Shown here piece after piece: positions 4,823 to 6,819 of a stretch of 6,819 nucleotides of DNA. Position 1 is the stretch's first letter, and every line of letters starts with the position of its first letter. The DNA lies in assembly GCA_027018975.1 (NCBI GenBank), contig JALUXN010000282.1:1-6819 (forward strand), in the 5' to 3' direction. The translations under genes were made by a program, and so were the position numbers. The DNA is from Mariprofundaceae bacterium. GTDB lineage: Bacteria; Pseudomonadota; Zetaproteobacteria; Mariprofundales; Mariprofundaceae. The notes under the pieces were generated by a model. It was not told where the DNA came from. It worked only from the letters and a program-made list of their open reading frames with translations, and did not search any database.

Positions 4823-5932
4823 ATGAGTCACACCCTTCACCATCACCTCCAACCTGCTGAAGATGCCATGCCGCTGAGGCGGCGCGGTTTCGATCTGGGC
4901 TATGTGGTGCCTCATGATGTGCGCACCGTGCCGATGACGGATGCGCAGGTGGCGCGGGCATGGCAGCAGGATCGAGCGGTGTGGCTGCCGGGTATGCTCG
5001 ATGTGCAGCGTATGCAGGCGGAGATTGCGCAGGCGCACCGCTTGATGGCGCAGGTGCTGGCGCATGGCGAAGTGACGCCGATGATCGATCAGTCACCCTA
5101 CACGGCGGCGCTGCAGCCCGAGTTTTCGCTGGTGGCTGCCTCTTTCGAGGAGCACGATGAGCAGGCGATTGAGAAGCTCTATTTCGATGCCATGCAGGGG
5201 GGTGATTGCGTTGCCGAGGATCTCTGGTGCAAGGCGTCGTGGCTCTCCTTTTTGGAGGATGATGCCTCGTTGCGCTTCCGTTTCTCCTTTGGCATGGAAG
5301 CGCTAGAGGATGTGGCGGCCGATCCGGTTCGCCAGCGGTGGGCGGGCACACTCTGCGATCGCCTGTTTCCCGAATCGGCTCTGCTCACTGAACACGCTGT
5401 CCTGCGCACAATGCTGGCGCAGGCCATCGGCGGCGAACCGATGTTTGTCGAGCGGATTGTCTATTTCAACGCGCCCAACGGCGGCGCGCAGATGCATCAT
5501 GATGTCGAGCGCGGCCATGATGGCGTGGTCTTTGCGCAGCTCAGTGGGCGTACCTTTTGGCTGGCGCTGGCGAAACCATTGCTGATCGATGAGCTGATCG
5601 CCTTTATTACCGATCCGGCACAGCAGCCGGAGTTGAGCCGCCTGTTACCGGCTGCGGAAGATCGGGCGGCGTTGATGGCGCTCGCTGCCGATCGAGCGGC
5701 GCTGGCCGACTATATGGATGCATTCGATCATGAGTTGGTGGAGGCGGTGATGGATCGCTCCGCTGCTTTTGTGCAGCAGCTGGTGAACCATGGCTACGGC
5801 TATCTGCTCCATGCCGGTGATCTGTTGCTGATGCCGCAGCGCAATCTGGAACAGTGTGTCTGGCACTCGGTGATTACGCTGGGTGATGAACCGGGCGAGG
5901 CGCTCTCGTTTGCGGTGCGCCCCGCCGGGTAA
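4823..5932 (+). CDS. Uncharacterised protein with cupin/JmjC-like HxD...H signature
   Basis: This 369-residue soluble protein (no signal peptide or membrane segment seen) is one I cannot assign to a named family. Its second half has the pattern of a double-stranded beta-helix Fe(II)/2-oxoglutarate-type oxygenase. IVYFNAPNGGAQMHHDVE (212-229) supplies H225-x-D227. The following VVFAQLSGRTFWLAL (235-249) resembles the JmjC/Cupin_8 strand ending in G-(R/K)-x-x-W. After an Ala/Asp-rich helical insert (about 254-325), HAGDLLLMPQRNLEQCVWHSV (330-350) gives the usual GD-x-(L/V)-x-x-P turn and a distal H348. These would be the three metal ligands; function and cofactor are inferred. The N-terminal half (PGMLDVQRMQAEIAQAH and on) is helical, without recognised motifs. 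It starts 4 bases after the oxidoreductase stop with no clear Shine-Dalgarno, which suggests translational coupling; ATG 4868 is an alternative start. Confidence 0.8.
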   Translation: MSHTLHHHLQPAEDAMPLRRRGFDLGYVVPHDVRTVPMTDAQVARAWQQDRAVWLPGMLDVQRMQAEIAQAHRLMAQVLAHGEVTPMIDQSPYTAALQPEFSLVAASFEEHDEQAIEKLYFDAMQGGDCVAEDLWCKASWLSFLEDDASLRFRFSFGMEALEDVAADPVRQRWAGTLCDRLFPESALLTEHAVLRTMLAQAIGGEPMFVERIVYFNAPNGGAQMHHDVERGHDGVVFAQLSGRTFWLALAKPLLIDELIAFITDPAQQPELSRLLPAAEDRAALMALAADRAALADYMDAFDHELVEAVMDRSAAFVQQLVNHGYGYLLHAGDLLLMPQRNLEQCVWHSVITLGDEPGEALSFAVRPAG

Positions 5933-5954
5933 TTTACGCTGCGCCTAGTAACTC

Positions 5955-5974
5955 TTCAGCTCATCCCACGGTTT
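5955..5974 (-). repeat. 20-base block AAACCGTGGGAKGAGCTGAA, copy 2
   Basis: The reverse complement of this block differs from 2252-2271 at one base of 20. Read on the minus strand it encodes KPWDELK, followed by Ser-Tyr and a TAG at 5945-5947. The other shared block, GAGTAACAAAATG, lies about 150 bases upstream on the same strand. The two blocks are in the same order and similar spacing in the gap after aroG. This suggests two copies of a longer, decayed repeat. Confidence 0.6.
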
Positions 5975-6116
5975 GCCCGCTAGCCGCGTTGAAAATGCTC
6001 ATGTGCAACAGCACACTGCGTGTTTTCGCCTTGCTATCGAACAAACCATGGGCGATCTGAACAGTTCCAGCATAAAGCTGAATAGCGACTCAGGTCGCGT
6101 TGCGAACACCCAACGA

Positions 6117-6155
6117 TTGAGTAACAAAATGGTAGTCCACCATTTTGTTACTCAA
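6117..6155. terminator. Perfect 17-bp hairpin between convergent genes, candidate bidirectional terminator or repeat
   Basis: The left arm TTGAGTAACAAAATGGT (6117-6133) and right arm ACCATTTTGTTACTCAA (6139-6155) are exact reverse complements around the 5-base centre AGTCC. The hairpin lies 13 bases beyond the phoU stop and about 185 bases beyond the stop of the plus-strand gene, where a shared terminator would be expected. No T-run follows the stem in either direction, so it is not a canonical intrinsic terminator. Thirteen bases of the arm recur after aroG, so it may instead be a mobile palindrome that also ends or protects transcripts. Confidence 0.45.
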
Positions 6156-6167
6156 GAGTTACCGCGC

Positions 6168-6819
6168 CTATTCGTCATCCGCCGTGTTTTCAGCTGCGTT
6201 GGCGACGCCGATGATGGCAGCGATCTCTTCAATATCTTTATGGCGAATATCTTCGCCGCTAACCATGTAGATCAGCATCTCGGCGATATTGATGCAGTGG
6301 GCGCTGATGCGCTCCAGATTTTTGGAGATATTGGTGGCGATCAGGCTGGCGGTGATCTGACGTGGATCTTCCAGCATGTAGGTCAGATATTCGCGCTGCA
6401 TGGCGCGGTTCATTTCGCGCACCTTATTGCCTTTGACAATGCACTGGTAGGCGATGAACTCATCTTCACTGGTGAAGGCGTCGAGCACCAGTTTCAGCTG
6501 CCGCATCACCAGCTCGGAGAGGGACTGCAGTGAGCTGACGTGGATGAGCGGATTGTCTTCGGTCTCCAGCATGCGCTCGGCAATGGCTTCGGCGAGATCG
6601 CCCATGCGCTCCAGATCGGTGACGATTTTGATGGTCGTCATCAAAAAGCGGAGGTCGCCGGCGGCCGGCTGATTGAGGGCGAAGATGATTCGGGTCAGCT
6701 CATCGATCTCCACCTCCAGATCGTTGATGGCGTGATCGCGCTCGATCACCTTGTGGGCGCGGCGGCTGTCGTGCTTGATCAGCGAGTTCATGGAGCGGCG
6801 CGTCGCCTTCTCGACCAGC
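6168..6819 (-). CDS. phoU: Phosphate-signalling protein PhoU (N-terminus cut by window edge)
   Basis: PhoU is a cytosolic helical-bundle protein that links the PstSCAB phosphate transporter to the PhoR/PhoB two-component system, keeping the Pho regulon off when phosphate is plentiful. The minus-strand frame is open from base 6819 to TAG at 6168-6170, about 216 residues of the usual 235-245. An internal Met at 6791 is not the start, because upstream codons (LVEKATRRS) continue the first PhoU helix. The paired PhoU repeats are visible: EVEIDELTRIIFALNQPAAGDLR with the metal-binding E-x-x-x-D pattern and IVTDLERMGDLAEAIAE, then REMNRAMQREYLTYMLEDPRQI with SKNLERISAHCINIAEMLIYMVSGEDIRH. The acidic tail ends NTADDE. 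pstB usually precedes phoU in the operon and would lie beyond the right edge. Identification is secure. Confidence 0.96.
   Translation of the reverse strand, partial: LVEKATRRSMNSLIKHDSRRAHKVIERDHAINDLEVEIDELTRIIFALNQPAAGDLRFLMTTIKIVTDLERMGDLAEAIAERMLETEDNPLIHVSSLQSLSELVMRQLKLVLDAFTSEDEFIAYQCIVKGNKVREMNRAMQREYLTYMLEDPRQITASLIATNISKNLERISAHCINIAEMLIYMVSGEDIRHKDIEEIAAIIGVANAAENTADDE

Larger units (their letters stand above)
5933..6167. other. Convergent intergenic region with repeat remnants
   Basis: These 235 bases lie between the convergent ends of the 4823 gene and phoU, and no credible gene is seen. They hold the second copy of the 20-base block (5955-5974), the 17-bp hairpin (6117-6155) and several small hairpins: GCGAC-TCAG-GTCGC at 6085-6098 and CAGC-ATAAA-GCTG at 6068-6080. 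On the minus strand a short stretch ends GKPWDELKSY-stop (TAG at 5945-5947), preceded by an in-frame stop at 5999-6001. It is at best a decayed gene end. Confidence 0.45.

Noticed and set aside
4815..5351. 178-codon minus-strand frame opposite the 4823 gene
   Set aside because: Its Pro/Ala/Arg-rich sequence is typical of antisense shadows, and the plus-strand gene is tightly placed behind the flavoprotein.
5973..6533. 186-codon plus-strand reading frame running from the gap into the antisense of phoU
   Set aside because: More than half overlaps phoU in antisense and the rest crosses the hairpin and repeat remnant. There is no Shine-Dalgarno or recognisable family.

Overview
The window is a GC-rich stretch of chromosome with typical proteobacterial, most likely gammaproteobacterial, content: a metallo-type I DAHP synthase of the AroG class, HisF, PhoU, and dRS3-like palindromic repeats (ATTCCC-N8-GGGAAT) between genes. 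No rRNA, tRNA, transposase or phage gene is visible, and the species cannot be named from the sequence.

Layout. On the minus strand, hisF (imidazole glycerol phosphate synthase cyclase subunit) starts at 750 and runs off the left edge with only a few C-terminal residues missing. A 246-base divergent intergenic region, which holds an imperfect dyad, separates it from aroG (997-2064, plus strand). A 490-base AT-richer, repeat-laden stretch follows. It contains a degenerate palindrome, two composite inverted repeats, and a small 75-codon reading frame. That frame has its own good Shine-Dalgarno sequence and overlaps the next start by ATGA.

Three plus-strand genes then form what looks like one transcription unit. 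The first is a VTT/SNARE-associated (TVP38/TMEM64, DedA-like) membrane protein (2559-3254). The second is a MerA/Lpd-like FAD disulfide oxidoreductase (3403-4818). The third, only 4 bases later, is an uncharacterised protein (4823-5932) with a cupin/JmjC-like HxD...H signature. After a 235-base gap with a perfect 17-bp hairpin, phoU lies on the minus strand and runs off the right edge, missing its N-terminus. It would sit at the end of a pst operon lying outside the window.

How the parts relate. hisF, aroG and phoU are ordinary housekeeping or regulatory genes. The least described part is the trio of membrane protein, disulfide oxidoreductase and putative Fe(II)-oxygenase-like protein. The VTT protein and its oxidoreductase are plausibly a membrane-associated redox pair; the third protein has no function I can assign. 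The repeats bracket the VTT gene: an identical 33-base element lies in opposite orientation on either side of it. The two largest gaps also share two short sequence blocks, which implies a dispersed repeat family in this genome.
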